From NCBI GenBank assembly GCA_030035585.1, contig CM057462.1:61228734-61292733 (forward strand): 64,000 nt of DNA. The letters run 5' to 3'. The notes under the pieces were generated by a model. It had not been told where the DNA came from, did not search any database, and saw only the letters and a list, made by a program, of their open reading frames with translations. This document shows positions 21,103-32,970 of this stretch, piece by piece. The position numbers and the translations under genes were made by a program. Position 1 is the first letter of the stretch. Each line of letters begins with the position of its first letter. Source of the stretch: Dugong dugon. Its lineage: Eukaryota; Chordata; Mammalia; Sirenia; Dugongidae.

Positions 21103-21306
21103 GTTCAGTTATGGGAAAATGGTTAAGCACTTGGCTGCTGACTGAAAGTTCAGTGGTTCAAACCCACCAGTGGCTCTGCAGGAGAAAAGACCTGGCAATC
21201 TTCTCCCATAAGCTTTATAGCCTAGGAAACTCTATGGGTCAATACTACTCTGTCATGTAGGGTTACTATGAGTCAGAATCCACTCCACAGCACACAACAA
21301 CAACAA
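21103..21306 (+). mobile_element. tRNA-Asn-class SINE with RTE-like tail
   Basis: Plus copy: 'ggttaagcacttggctgctgac', B-box 'ggttcaaacccacc', body 'aggagaaaagacctggcaatc', end 'gagtcagaatccactccacagcac' followed by (CAA)n. Inserted in old L1. Confidence 0.9.
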
Positions 21307-22225
21307 GTGCAATAGATTTTTTTTTTTTTTTTAAACAGGAAAATGATCTTTCTTTTTCCTTCGTATATACTGAGTTTTTAAAATCTGGCAACTTTGTTAA
21401 ATCTCTTATTATAATAAATTTAATTGTAGATTTTTAGGTTCTTTATGTAGGCAACCGTATAATCTGCACATTTCATCCATTTCAATCTTTATACATTTTA
21501 TTTCTTTTTCTTGTCTTACTGCACTGACTAGGACCATCGGGATGGTTTTTACTAGAAGCAATAATAGCGAACATCTTTGTCTTAGTCATTATTTTAAAAG
21601 GAACACTAATGTTTCCCATTAACAATGAGGTTTTCTATGGGTTTTAGGTAGATAACCTTTACTATATAAGGAATTTCTCTTCTATTCCTACTTTGCTAAG
21701 AGTTTTTTATTTTTATTTTTATTGTACTTTAGATGAAGATTTACAGAGTAAATTAGTTTCTCATTAAACAATTAATACATGTGTTGTTTTGTGACATTGG
21801 TTGACAACACCACATGTCAACACTCTCCCCTTCTCAACCTTGGCTTCCCCATTATCAGCTTTCCTGTCCCCTCTTTCCTTCTCGTCCTTGCCTCTGGACC
21901 GTTGTGTCCATTTAGTCTCATTTTGTTTGATGGGCCTGTTTAATTTTTAGCTGAAGGGTGAACCTCAGGAGTGACATCAGTACTAAGTTAAAAGAGTGTC
22001 TGGGGGCCGTGCTCTCAGGGTCTCTCCAGTCTCTGTCAGGCCAGTAAGTCTGGTTTTTTTTTTTTTTTTTTTTTGTGAATTAGAATTTTGTTCTACATTT
22101 TTCTCCAGCTCTATCTGGGACCCTTTACTGCGATTCCTGTCAGAGTGGACTCAGTCTGGTGGAGGTTGTAGTAGTTGTGGTCTATTAGTCCTTTGGACTA
22201 ATCTTTCCCTTTTGTCTTTGGTTTT

Positions 22226-22740
22226 TGTCTTAACCATCTAGTGCTGCTCTAACAGAAATACCACAAGTGGACGGCTTTAACAAAGAGAAGTTTATTCTGT
22301 CACAGTCCAGTAGGTTACAAGTCCAAATTCAGGGCATCAGCTCCAGGAGAAGGCTTTCTCTCTCTGTTGGCTCTGGAGGAAGTTCCTTGTGATTTATCAG
22401 TCTTTCCTTGGTCTGGGAGCATCTCAGCGCAGGAACCTCAGGTCCAAAGGATGCGCTCTGCTCCTGGTACTGCTTTCTTGGTGATATGAGGTTCCCATGT
22501 GTCTCTGCTTGCTTCTGTCTTTTATATCTCAAAAGAGATTGACTTAAGACACTATCCAATCTTGTATACCTCATCAGTATAACTGCTACTAATCCATCTT
22601 ATTAGATCATAATGATTGAATTTACAACACATAAGGAAATCACATCAGATTACAAAATGGTACACAATTATGCAACACTAGGAATCATAACCCAGTCAAG
22701 TTGACAGATATTTTTGGGGGACACAATTCAATCCATGACA
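22226..22740 (-). mobile_element. MaLR-like solo LTR with exact 5-base duplication
   Basis: 515 bases, TGTCTTAACCATCTAGTGCTGC...AATTCAATCCATGACA, flanked by GTTTT at 22221-22225 and 22741-22745. AATAAA on the minus strand corresponds to 'gtttattctgt'-type sequence near 22290. Inserted in the L1 3' UTR. Confidence 0.95.
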
Positions 22741-23028
22741 GTTTTCCTCATTCTCCCTTGTTCCAGCTGGGGTGAGACCAGTAAGTATCTTAGATGGTGG
22801 CTCACAAGCTTTTAAGACCCCAGATGCTACTCAGCAAAGTAGGATGTAGAACACTGATCTAGATGTTCCTCGAGACCATGGTCCCCAGCCCTCAGCCCAG
22901 TAATTTGGTCCCTTAAGGAGTATGTATGTGTCTATGGCACTTCGATGACCTTGCCTTGGTCGAGTTGTGCTGGCTTCCTCAGTGTTGTGTACTGTCTTAC
23001 CCTTGACCAAAGTTACCACTTACCTATT

Positions 23029-23359
23029 TGTCGCAGCGGTGACGGTTGTCGGGGCGGCGGAGACAATAACCAGTTCCACAACTCTTACAGAGAAGTGGGG
23101 CCATGAGGGTCACTCTGAGGAGTTGAACCCCGGCTTCAGTCCCAGGAGTTTATTTATAGTCAATACAGCAAGCAGTGAAGCAAATAACAGAACAATGGGC
23201 TTTGGGTGAATAACGATAAGTTTCGGGCAAGGGAGGAGGAATTCAGGTAAACAAGCCAATCAGTAACGGGTTTGGAAAAACAAGTTGTGACAAGTCTCAA
23301 CATGCTGTGCAGCATAGAGGCCTTTATACATCCATATTTTAATGGCACATATCCCCACA
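23029..23359 (-). mobile_element. Solo LTR, short, ERVK-like
   Basis: 331 bases, read on the minus strand as TGTGGGGATATG... ending CGCTGCGACA. TATAAATAAA (plus 23149-23158) combines a TATA-like and a polyadenylation signal. Flanks CCTATT (23023-23028) and TCTATT (23360-23365) form a six-base duplication with one mismatch, and six bases is usual for class II (beta-like) ERVs. Inserted in L1. Confidence 0.75.
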
Positions 23360-24246
23360 TCTATTGTCTATTTAGTGTTTTTTCCTCCCCACCTTTCCCC
23401 TCCCTTGTAACCATCAAATATTGTTTCTTTTTTTGTGTAAACCTTTTCATGAGTTTTTATAATAGTGGTCTCATACAATATTTGTCCTTTTATGATTGAC
23501 TTATTGCACTCAGTATAATGCCCTCCAGATTCATTTATGTTGTGAGATGTTTTGCAGATTCATCATTGTTCTTTATTGTTGTGTAGTATACCATTGTGTG
23601 CATGTACCATAGTTTGTTTATCCATTCATCTGTTGATGGGCACTTAGGTTGTTTCCATCTGTTTGCTATTGTCAATAATGCTGCAATAAACATGGGTGTG
23701 CATATGTTTATTCATGTGATGGCTTTTATTTCTCTAAGATATATTCCTAGGAGTGGGATTGCTGGATCATACGGTGTTTCTATTTCTAGGTTTTTAAGGA
23801 AGCACCATATCGTTTTCCAAAATGGTCGTACCATTTTGCATTCCCACCAGTGGTCCATATGAGTTCCAATCTCCCCGCAGCCTCTCCAACATTTGTCATT
23901 TTCTGTTTTTTTTTTTTAATTAATGCCCGTAATGTCAGGGTAAGATGGTATCTCATTGTGGTTTTGATTTGCATTTCTCTAACGGCTAGTGATTGGGAGT
24001 ATTTCCTCATGTGTCTGTTAGCCGCCTGAATGTCTTCCTTGGTGAAGTGTCTGTTCATATCCTTTGCCCATTTTTTAATTGGGTTATTTGTCTTTTTGTT
24101 GTAGAGTGCAAAGAGTTTTTAAAAATCATGAATAAATGTTGTTATATCAAATGCTTCTTCTGCATCTATTGAAAGGATCATGTGGCTTTTCTCAGTTGAC
24201 TAGTTAATGTGGTGAATGACATTTATAGATTTCTAGTAGATTTCCT

Positions 24247-24660
24247 GGCTTAAGATCAGGAAAGGTGTGCATCAGGGTTGTATCCTTTCACCATACTTAT
24301 TCCGTCTATATGTGGAGCCAATAATCAAAAAAGCTGGACTATATGAAGAAGAACGCGGCATCAGGACTGGAGGAAGACTCATTAACAACCTATGATATGC
24401 AGATGACACAAGCTTGCTTGCTGAAAGTGAAGAGAACTTGAAGCACTTACTGATGAAGATCAGACCACAGCCTTCAGTATGCATTACACCTCAACATAAA
24501 AGAAAACAAAAATCCTCACAACTGGACCAATAAGCAAAATAATGATAAACAGAGAAAAAATTGAAGTTGTCAAGGGTTTCATTTCACTTGGATGCACAAT
24601 CAATGCCTATGGAAGCAGCAGTCAAGAAATCAAATGATGTATTGCATTGGACAAATCTGC
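24247..24660 (+). pseudogene. RTE reverse-transcriptase fragment
   Basis: Sense RTE ORF2 piece truncated at both ends, with no 3' tail. It encodes a QGC.LSP-like block ('catcagggttgtatcctttcacc'), an IGGR-like block ('actggaggaagactcattaacaacc') and the YADD catalytic box at about 24396-24410, directly preceded by an in-frame TGA stop. The matching region on the minus strand is at 55655-56071. Confidence 0.85.
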
Positions 24661-25005
24661 ACTACTTTGGATCTATCCTAAAATTTCAATTATGATTTCT
24701 TCTCTGACTTATGAATTATTTAGGAGAATACTTCAAAATTCTAAATGTATGGGAATTTAAAATTTATCTGTTTCTTACTAAGTTCTAATTTAAATGCAAT
24801 GTGGTTGGAGAGCCTGATCTGTATGATGATGATTCTTTGGAATTGAGCCTTCTTGATAATCTAGTACGTGCTCAATTAAAATAATTTAAAAAATATGTGC
24901 TCGTGAAGTTTAGTCTCTAACTGTTGGATGTAGAATTTTAGAAATTTCCATAAAATCTGGCTTGTTAATTATATTGTTCAAATCCTTTTTAACTTCGACT
25001 AATCT

Positions 25006-25638
25006 TTTTTTTTTTTTTAAATAATATCTTATTGCGTCTTTGGTGAAAGTTTACCCAGCAAATTAGGTTCCCGTTTAACAATTGCTACACAAATTGTTCA
25101 GTGTCATTGGTTACATTTTTCACAATGTGTCAACCTTCTCATTAATTCCTTATGGATGTTTCATTTCCAGTAATCTGGTTTTCCTGTCCCCTTACCCTTT
25201 CATCTTTGCTTTAGAGTAATTGTTGACCATTTGGTCTCAAATAGATGATTTTTAAAAGGTGCACAGTACTCACGGGTAATATTCTTTATTTTATGAGCCA
25301 GTCTGTGACTCGGGGTAGTTTCAGTTCAAGGTTTATGGAGTATCTCAGGGAAATAATCTTGGGGAGTCCTCTAGTCTCAACTGTTTCAGTAAGTCTGGGC
25401 TTTTTAAGAATTTGAGTTCTGTTCCACATTTTTCTCCCCTTTTATCAGAATCTATCTATTGTAACCCTCATCAGAATGGTTGCTAGTGGTAGCCAGACAC
25501 CATCTAGTTCTTCTGGTCTCAGGGTAGATGAGGCCGTGGTTCATGTAGACTGTTAGTCTTGTAGACTAGTTTCTTCTCTGAGTCTTTGGTTTCCTTCTTT
25601 CTCTTTTGTTCTGGATGAGAAAAGACCGATAGTTGTAT
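25006..25638 (-). mobile_element. LINE L1 3' end in older L1
   Basis: Starts with a T-run at 25009 and the 3' UTR wording 'gtgaaagtttacccagcaaattagg'. Flanking sequences at 24993-25005 and 25639-25651 agree at 10 of 13 bases, a worn target duplication. Confidence 0.82.
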
Positions 25639-26242
25639 CTTTGGCTAATTTCTTGTCTGCCTGCCCTACCAACAATGGTGAGGTGAGTATTGAAATTTCC
25701 TCCCATGTTAGTAGATTTCTCTATTTTCTCCTGAGGTTCTATCAGTTTTCGGTTTCTAATTTTCAAGAATATTTTATTAGCACATGGAGGTTTAGAATTG
25801 TTGTATTTTCCTAGAGAACTGAACTTTTTGTCTTTATATACTGACCTTTTCTGTCCCTAATAATACTTTTGTCTTAAAGTCTGTTTTTTCCTTCTAATTT
25901 TAATGTAGCTGTCCCAGCTTTCTTTTGATTAGTGTGCATATGGTCCTTTAACCTGTCTCCCTGGGTTTTAGATGTGCCACTTGTAAATAACAAATAGCTG
26001 GATATTTTTTAATGCAATGTAACAATATGTTTTTTTAAATGGCACACTGAGTCCCTTTAAGTTTATTGTGATTATTGATAATTTTGACTTATTTTAGTTG
26101 TTTTACTTAACCTGTTCCCCCTGCCCCCCATGCTTTCTTCCTCTTCTTTCTTGCCTCTTCTTCTATTGGATTCATTGAATTTATTTTTTTATTCTGTCCT
26201 TCCCTACCCCCTTTATTGGTTTAGAATTTATATACTCTTCCT

Positions 26243-26605
26243 CTTCTTTTTTTTTTTGGTTGTTGTTGTAGTTTAAGTGAAAGTTTACAATTCAAGTCAG
26301 TCTCTCATACAAAAAGTTATACATACACTGTTATGTGACCCCAATTGCTCTCCCTATACTGTGAGAGCACACTCTTCCTTTCCACCCCTGATTTCCCATG
26401 TCCATTCAACCAGCTCCTGACCCTCTCTGCCTTCTCATCTCACCTCCAGACAGAAGCTGCCCATTTAGTCTTATATATCTGCTTGAGCTAAGAAGCACAC
26501 TCTTTATGAGTATCGTTTTATGTCCATAGTCCAGTCCAATCTTTGTCTGAAGAGTTGGCCTCTGGAATTGTTTTAGTTCTGGGTTGACAGAGAGTCGGGA
26601 GGCCA
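26243..26605 (-). mobile_element. LINE L1 3' end, 363 bases
   Basis: T-run then 'taagtgaaagtttacaattcaagtcagtctctcat', the same 3' UTR variant as 61693-62815. Flanks share TATATACTCT (26229-26238 and 26606-26615), a duplication in the older L1. Confidence 0.85.
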
Positions 26606-27354
26606 TATATACTCTACTTCTATATTTCTAGTGGTTATTTTTGAAATTCTACCTTGCATACCTAACGAAATCTAAGGTTATTAGAATCTTAACTCCCCCC
26701 CCCCACCACCAAATACAAGGAACTTTGAACCCTTCATCTGTGATCTTCTCCTACAGCGCTGCATACTTTTTTTTTTTTTTTTTGCAGTATTTTAGCTCTT
26801 TTCTTTTCTCTTCCCACGTGTCATTATTTTACACAATGTCTGTTGAGGTTTAGCTACATGTTTATCCATTTCTTTGCTCACCTCTCTTTCTTGCATACCA
26901 GACCTTCTTTCAGGGATTTTTTTCCTTCTTCCTACAGTACATCCTTCAGAAATTCCTTTAGTAAAGATTTGTTGGTGGTAAACTCTTTTTGTTTTGTTTT
27001 TCTGGGCGGGGGGAAGGGGAACAAACCTCCATTTCACCCTCATCCTTAAGAGATGGTTTTGATAAGTCCACAGTTCTAGGCAGACGGTTATTTCTCTCAG
27101 TGCTTTGAAGATACTCCCCATCTTTGGCTTTCACCATTACTTCTGAGAGATGTGTTGTCATCTAATTATCCTTCCTCTGTAGGTGATACCTCTTGTCTAT
27201 GTAGCTGCTTTTAAGATCTTTGTCTTTGGAGTCACACAGCTTCACTGCACTGTGACTAGACGTGGATTTCTTTTATTTAACCTCTTAGATGTATGTTATG
27301 TGCTCTGTATTTGTGGAGTTATGCCTTTCATCAGTTCTGGAAAATTCTCAGTCA

Positions 27355-27564
27355 TTATCTCTTCAAATACCCCTCCTCTTCCTTCTTTTCTCTATTATCT
27401 TCCTGGAACTTTCCTTCTCTGCCTGCAGCGTTTAACCTCTCTTTCATATTTTCTATTTGCTCTTCTGTCTGTGCTGCAATCTGTGTAATTTCTTTAGATC
27501 TATCTTCCAGCTCATTCTTGGTCTCTTCAGTCATGTCTAATTGCTGTTTAACCCATTTGTTCAA
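27355..27564 (-). pseudogene. Old L1 ORF1-like coiled-coil fragment
   Basis: A 69-residue minus-strand frame rich in Glu, Lys and Gln (EETKNELEDRSKEI..., EEQIENMKERLNAAG) with heptad-like spacing, as in the coiled coil of L1 ORF1p. It lies where ORF1 is expected in the old minus-strand L1. Short and decayed. Confidence 0.5.
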
Positions 27565-28130
27565 TTTTTAGTTTCAACAGTTATCATTCTCATTTCTAAA
27601 AGTTCTATTTTGTTCTTTCCCAGATCTGACTAGTCATTTTTTATTGTCTCTTGTTACTTGATCATTTTTGTGGTTTTGTCTTTTATTCCTTTAAGAATTT
27701 CATCATAGTTATTTCATAAGCTGTAATTGTCATACTTCCAATATCTGACATCCTTAGGGATCTAAATCTATTGTTTGTTGTTTCTGCTGACTGTCATCTT
27801 TTTTGTTTGGTGGTTTTTAAGAACTGTGGGTTTATGTTTAGTATAACTTTGTGGGAATCCTGAGGGACTAAATTTGGGATGCTTGGGGACGCTGTCCTCC
27901 ACAGAGGATTCGTTTCCTTCCATTAGCAGTCAAGGGACACCACTGACCTTGGATCACTTTAGCCTCTTTTGAGGGTCCTGAGCTAATGCAGGAGTCTCAG
28001 GTAATGGCTCCCACCTTGCTTTTAGCCCAGCCTTGGTCTCCTGCCAGTAGACTTTGCTCTCAGGAGAACGCTCTCTTGTTTGTTTACAGCTCCCTTCCCA
28101 CCCAGATGTCAACTCCTAGTTTTCTTCACC

Positions 28131-28384
28131 CTCCCTGCTGCTGGTTTTGATGGGCTTGTGAGTTCCTTACTTCCTGTGTAAGGACCCTATGCCTGTGCCA
28201 GCAATGCTTTAAAGGTACTTCCTTTCAAGAATCTGGCTGATTTGTAACGTGCAGATCCTTCAGATTATCTATCCACAATGTTGCTCTAGGAAAGGTTCCC
28301 TTCTTTTCCCGCAACTCCCTACTCTCTCTCCCCACACACTGTTCTTATCATATGATCTGCTTGCCTCTGGACTTCATTCTATTA
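28131..28384. other. Unique sequence
   Basis: Between the old L1 and an L2. Nothing recognised. Confidence 0.5.
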
Positions 28385-29188
28385 AACTATTCTTCATAGT
28401 GATACTAGAGACATAAATCTGACCAAATAACTTCCCCAGTTAAAGCCTTTCAGGAATCCCCACTGCCCTCAGGGTAAAGTCCAAAGCTCCTCAAGGCCTG
28501 GCCCCTGCTAGTCTTTCTAGTATCATCTCCATGACTCCTGACCTCAGACTCTATACTCTAGTAATATCTAACTTCTTTGCGGAATCCACCTCCCTCCCCC
28601 AAGTCCCACTCCACCTTATTTGTTTATTTCCTTGTCTTTACTCATGCTCTTTCTATTGCCTGAAATTTCTTTCCAAGCTACCTCCCCCCACTTTTTTCAC
28701 CTGGCTAGTTCTTGTGTATCCTTTAAGACTCTTCTCTGTGCCACCACCTCCAGGAAGCCTTCCTGATCCCTCTCCAGGCTGGACAGGGGACTCCTCTGTC
28801 CCCCCAAAGTCCCCTGGGCTTATCCTTTTCCTGTTGTTGTGTGCCATTGAGTTGATTCTGACTCATAGTGACCCTATGTGACAGAGTAGAGCTGCCTTAT
28901 AGGGTTTCGTAGGCTGTAATCTTTATGGGAGCAGATCACCAGATTTTTTTTCTCCTGCAGAGCCACTGGGTGGGTTTGAACTGCCAACCTTTTGGTTAAC
29001 AGCTGAATGCTTTACCTCTTTCCTAGCAGTCATCAAATCATGTTGAAAGTTACTGTTTATGCACTTACTTCCCCACTAGACTGAGGGCTTCTTGAGGTTA
29101 GGGATGGGTTCTGTCTGGGTATCCATGATGCCAGGTACTAGGCCTGACACAGAGAAATCTCTTCATGAACATTTGTTGAATTGAACAG
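28385..29188 (+). mobile_element. LINE L2 3' half, split by a SINE
   Basis: Sense L2: 'aggaatccccactgccctcagg', 'aaggcctggcccctgctagtctttc', 'ctcatgctctttctattgcctgaaat', then after the SINE 'ccccactagactgagggcttcttgagg' and the end 'catttgttgaattga'. Confidence 0.85.
28832..29016 (-). mobile_element. tRNA-Asn-class SINE
   Basis: Minus copy: 'gttgttgtgtgccattgagttg', 'ctcatagtgaccctatgtgacag', 'gtttgaactgccaaccttttggttaacagc'. Inserted in L2 between short similar flanks ending CTTTTCCT and CTCTTTCCT. Confidence 0.9.
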
Positions 29189-29458
29189 AAAGTCTTTCTC
29201 ACCCTGAAACTTCTCTTGCTGGAAATTATTTGTTGATTAGAAATGTTTTTATATATGAAAGCATCATTTGATGTTGTTTAGGTGGGGTTCCCCACCTGAA
29301 CCCTGTCATAGGAAAGCCCTTTCAACCAGATGAGACCTGTTGGATATGCAGAGCCTAATGGGGACTCTAGCCTCCCCGTTGGGAGTGCACTATGGGGTTC
29401 AGTTTCTATCCATCTGGTGCTGTGGTTAGCAATAATAATAATACTTACTGTTAGAAAA

Positions 29459-29620
29459 CAGCCCTGGTAGTACAGTGGTTAAGAGCTATGGCTACTAACC
29501 AAAAGCTCGGCAGTTCAAATCCATCAGCAGCTCCTTGGAAACCCTATGGGGGCAGTTCTACTCTGCCTTATAGGGTTGCTCTGAGTTGGAATCAACTCTA
29601 CGACAATGGGTTTGGTTTGG
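29459..29620 (+). mobile_element. tRNA-Asn-class SINE, short subfamily
   Basis: Plus copy with the shortened body ('agcagctccttggaaaccct' replaces the longer 'gaagaaaggcctgg...' segment), ending 'caatgggtttggtttgg'. Flanks TACTGTTAGAAA and TATTGTTAGAAA match at 11 of 12 positions. Same subfamily as 34049-34220. Confidence 0.93.
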
Positions 29621-29639
29621 TTTATTGTTAGAAATATTA

Positions 29640-29843
29640 AAAGAGACACTATATGCAAAGTACCCAGCTCAGTGCTTGGCACATAGTGGGTGCTCAAAAA
29701 AAAAGTAAGTTATTTTCCCACTAATGACTGATTTCCTTGAGGCTAGGAACCCTGTGTTGTTTACTCCACTGGTCCCAACTGCACCAAGTGCAAGACCTAG
29801 CACAAAAGGGGACACTTAATAAATATCTGATAAATGAATGCAT
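29640..29843 (+). mobile_element. MIR 3' end followed by L2 3' end
   Basis: 'cagtgcttggcacatagtgggtgctca' is a MIR-type end. 'ttccttgaggctaggaaccctgtgt' to 'aatatctgataaatgaatg' is an L2-type end. Confidence 0.65.
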
Positions 29844-30639
29844 GCATGGAATCTAAACTTGCAGAACAGAACAACTTTTCTTGGGTCATCTCTGATTTCC
29901 ATAGTCTGGGGCTCCACCTGCCCCCAGTACTTTGGGACCTGTCAGAAAACAACCTACGGTTGTCTATTCTCAAAAGATAAAATCCAACCAAGAGTTGAGA
30001 CATGTATGGAAAATTCTAGCTTTTCTGAGTTCTAGCCTACAGGTGATCCACATGCTGGGGCCCCCGTGAGTCCATTGTCTGGATGGCCTTACAGTGTGCC
30101 CTCTCGGCTTATACTGAAAGTCCTCCATTGTAAAATAGTTTAGGATTGCCTTTTATTATGTCACACTGTGTCCCTGACATGAGGCCCCATACGAGAAGTT
30201 TCTTTCAGAATTAGTTCCTGGAAACACTTGTCTTTTCAGAGGAACTGATCTGCTTCCTCCTTTCTGATAATAACAGTGTCGGAACTTAGTGTTTCTTTTT
30301 TTGTCCTGGCTGCCAGGAAGCTCAAAATCAAATTTTAGGATCAATCACAGCAACTATGGCAACGCTTAAGATTGCTATTTTTTTCTTGAGCAATAAGAAT
30401 CTGCTGAATGAATTAACCTTTCCTGTTGTAAAGCCATCTCATGTCTTTTTGGGAACAAGATGAAAAATACAAAGGATTTCAAAACAATGACAGCAGCAGC
30501 ACCACTACCATCACCACCACGCCACCACTAGCAGCAGCAGCAGCAACAACAACAACAAAAGAATGTGAGGGAGCAGGGGAAGAAGTGGCCATTAATCAAG
30601 ACTATGTAAGATGTTGGTGAACATCTGGGCAGATCGTCT
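29844..30639. other. Unique sequence with a trinucleotide tract
   Basis: No gene recognised. A (CAG)/(CAC)/(CAA) mixed trinucleotide tract lies at 30489-30560. Confidence 0.5.
30489..30560. repeat. Mixed trinucleotide repeat (CAG/CAC/CAA)n
   Basis: Runs of AGC, ACC and AAC triplets, 72 bases, imperfect. Confidence 0.9.
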
Positions 30640-30765
30640 TTGTGCAAATTCTAGTTCTATCTATCACTTGCTTTGGGATGTTATGCAAATTGCATAACCT
30701 ATCTGAGCCTCAGTTTCCTCAGCTGTAAATGGGGATCATCACTGTAAAAAGCTACTATGATCACT
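30640..30765 (+). mobile_element. MIR SINE core
   Basis: 'gcaaattgcataacctatctgagcctcagtttcctcagctgtaaatgggga' is typical MIR core. Confidence 0.8.
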
Positions 30766-30770
30766 AATAT

Positions 30771-31157
30771 TGTTGTTAGCTGCTGTCAAGTTGACTCCAA
30801 CTCATGGTGACCCTACGTACAACAGAACAAAACATCGGTCCTGTGCCATCTTTACAACCGTTGGTGTGCTCAAGCCCATTGTTGTGGCCACTGTGTATTG
30901 GAGTACCTTCCAACCCAGGGGACTCATCTTCCAGCACTATCCAGGACAATATTCTGTTGTGATCTGCAGAGTTTTCCTTAAGTCATTTTCAGAAGTAGAT
31001 TACCAGGCCTTTCTTCCTAGTCTGTCCTAGTCTGGAAGCTCCACTGAAACCTGCACACCATGGGTGACTCTGCTGGTATTTGAAATACCGGTGGCATAGC
31101 TTCCAGCATCACAACAACATGTGAGTCACCATAATATGACAAACTGACAGATGGGTG
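30771..31157 (-). mobile_element. tRNA-Gly-class SINE, long form
   Basis: Minus copy: 'gttgttagctgctgtcaagttg', 'gcccattgttgtggccactgtg', 'gtagattaccaggcctttcttccta', then the Gly-class body ('ggtggcatagcttccagcatc', 'gacaaactgacagatggg'). Same arrangement as 4428-4806. Both contain an RTE-like stretch missing from shorter copies. Confidence 0.85.
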
Positions 31158-32769
31158 GTAGATAACTAACATAGTTCCTGTAAACTGCTTAGCATGGGGT
31201 CTACATATAGTGTTCAAGAGACGGGAGCTGTTTTGAAGACAGCACTGAGCATTTGAGTCTGGGTGGCTGGACAATGAGGCAAGAGCCAGGGAAGAAGGGT
31301 ATGTGATGTTGGTGGTGACTGGGGACAAGTGCTTTGTCTAGAGTTTCCCTAGGGGATACTGGGAAATGTACCAGTGGGGTCACATTAGCAGTCATGGTCT
31401 GTCCTTTGCTGGTTTGTATCCCTGTCTTCTCACTAGGATTTCCAGAAGCCTTCAGGGTCTCACTCAGTTATTTCTGACTCACGTGGTGTTTATGAAAGAG
31501 CCCACCAGCTCCATTTACCTCATGGGGCCCACCATGTTCTCTGGCTCCTGCTCCCTCCCCCTCCTGGATGTCCTCCATCTGTGAGGTGGCCTGAGCTGCC
31601 CCACCATGGTTACAGCTGCCAGGTCCCTGCTTGTTGCCCTTATGTCTGTGCCATGGTGCTTCCCCTGGACACTCGCAAAAGCCATAGTGACATCAGGGCT
31701 CCTGTAGACTTCAAGGCATCAAAGCTATACTGAGTTCCTTGAAGAAGTGGGGAGACTGGCCTCTTCCCCAGTCTGTGTCACACTTTGTTGCATGGGCACT
31801 GAAACTAAGCTGCTTCTGTCTCTGCATATCACAGAAATCCTGTAGTTTGGGGTATGGCTCCAGTACAGGCTCCCCATGTTCACGTTGCAGAGTAGGTCCC
31901 CTGCAAACCTGGCTGAACCCTGAGGTGGAGGACTGTGAACCCAGGGAACTCACTCGTTTAGAAGGACTACTGGGATTTGGGGTGGTGGTGGGGGTGAGGA
32001 TTGAGGGCTGATAAAGAGGGCTGGGCCCACATATTTCCGATTGTGCTTCAGCACCCTCAACACTATTGTCAATGTCCCAGCAGCACTGGGACATCCAGAG
32101 GTGTCCACTACTGTGCCTGAAACCTTTCAATGGCTTCCAATTGCTGCAAGCTCTTCATGGTCAGATGGCCAAACGGGAGTCCAAGAAAACCAGTACAGCC
32201 ACTGCTCTGACCGGCAGGACAGGGACTTTTGAGAAGTCAAGCATGGGGTCAGGATGTCCCTTTGGGCCCAACCCTGGTGCTTGGGAGGCAGATTTTTTCC
32301 AACAGGTGGCACATGGGGAACAAAACAATCAGAGAGTTCCTTCCCCTGGCAGAGATTGGGCAACTCAGGGCAGAACACAGGGAAGAAGAAAAAGAGCTGG
32401 GTGTCAGAGTGATCTGAACAGGAAGGCCAGCATGAGTCACTATGCTGCAGAAAAGGTATGAGAGGGAGTGTGGAGGAGGTATGTAACATAAACATAAAGG
32501 AGATTTCAGCTCTGGGAACTGCACCTCCCCTGGGTGTGGGAGGAAATAACCAGACCCTTCCTTTCCCCTTCTGTTTTAAATTTTTCATAATAAAGAGCTT
32601 TCTAAAGAATAGAGTGTGCAGACTCTTTGCTACAATCACCAAAGCATCATTGCTGGGCATGTAAAGACATTCCGTCAACTTCCAGAATGTTCTGGGGCTA
32701 CTCTTCCTGCACTATCTTGATAGTACATCTGCCCCAGGCAGAGTTCAAGTGCTACATTCTCTGGACCTG
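31158..32769. other. Unique or unassigned sequence, no gene recognised
   Basis: Balanced to GC-rich. The open frames at 31711-32130 (-), 32066-32461 (+) and 32127-32678 (-) have no recognisable domain. They overlap one another on both strands and have no splice or start context that would favour any of them. Confidence 0.45.
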
Positions 32770-32774
32770 GAGTA

Positions 32775-32970
32775 ATGCTTCCTGAGAAATGATCTCTTTG
32801 AGAGGGAGAAAGCCTTTCTAAGCAAGGCACAAAACTCAGAAGTTATAAGGGAAAATACTGTCAGGTTTGACCTTATAAAAATAAAACTCTTCCATAAGAC
32901 AAATGATATCATAACAAAGTTAAAAGACAAGCAACAGACTGAAAGTTGAAGGAGAAAAATGAAAATAATT
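32775..32970 (+). mobile_element. Old L1 ORF2 C-terminal fragment, sense
   Basis: 'gggagaaagcctttctaagcaaggcacaaaactcagaag' to 'gacaagcaacagactgaaag' is the C-terminal ORF2 wording of old L1s, here on the plus strand. It is the only clear sense L1 fragment in the window. Confidence 0.8.

Larger units (their letters stand above)
21708..24106 (-). mobile_element. LINE L1 inserted in older L1; carries two LTRs
   Basis: 5'-truncated minus-strand L1 of the main family. It is flanked by TGCTAAGAGTTTTT (from 21694) and TGCAAAGAGTTTTT (24107-24120), a 14-base duplication with one mismatch. The older L1 reads continuously if this piece is removed. It contains the LTRs at 22226-22740 and 23029-23359. 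Without them it spans the 3' UTR and the 3' part of ORF2. Confidence 0.88.
19410..28130 (-). mobile_element. Ancient L1 (L1M type), minus strand, heavily interrupted
   Basis: A backbone of old L1 runs through the region: 3' part near 19410-20100, ORF2 around 20000-21700, further pieces at 24107-24246, 24661-25005, 25639-26242 and 26606-28130. The last includes ORF1 and upstream sequence ('tggaaaattctcagtcattatctcttcaaat'). Younger L1 ends, LTRs, RTE and a SINE interrupt it. It may be more than one old L1 in the same orientation. Confidence 0.75.

Noticed and set aside
32127..32678. A 183-residue minus-strand open frame
   Set aside because: No known motif, overlapped by open frames in other phases on both strands, and composition gives no codon-like bias that I can see.
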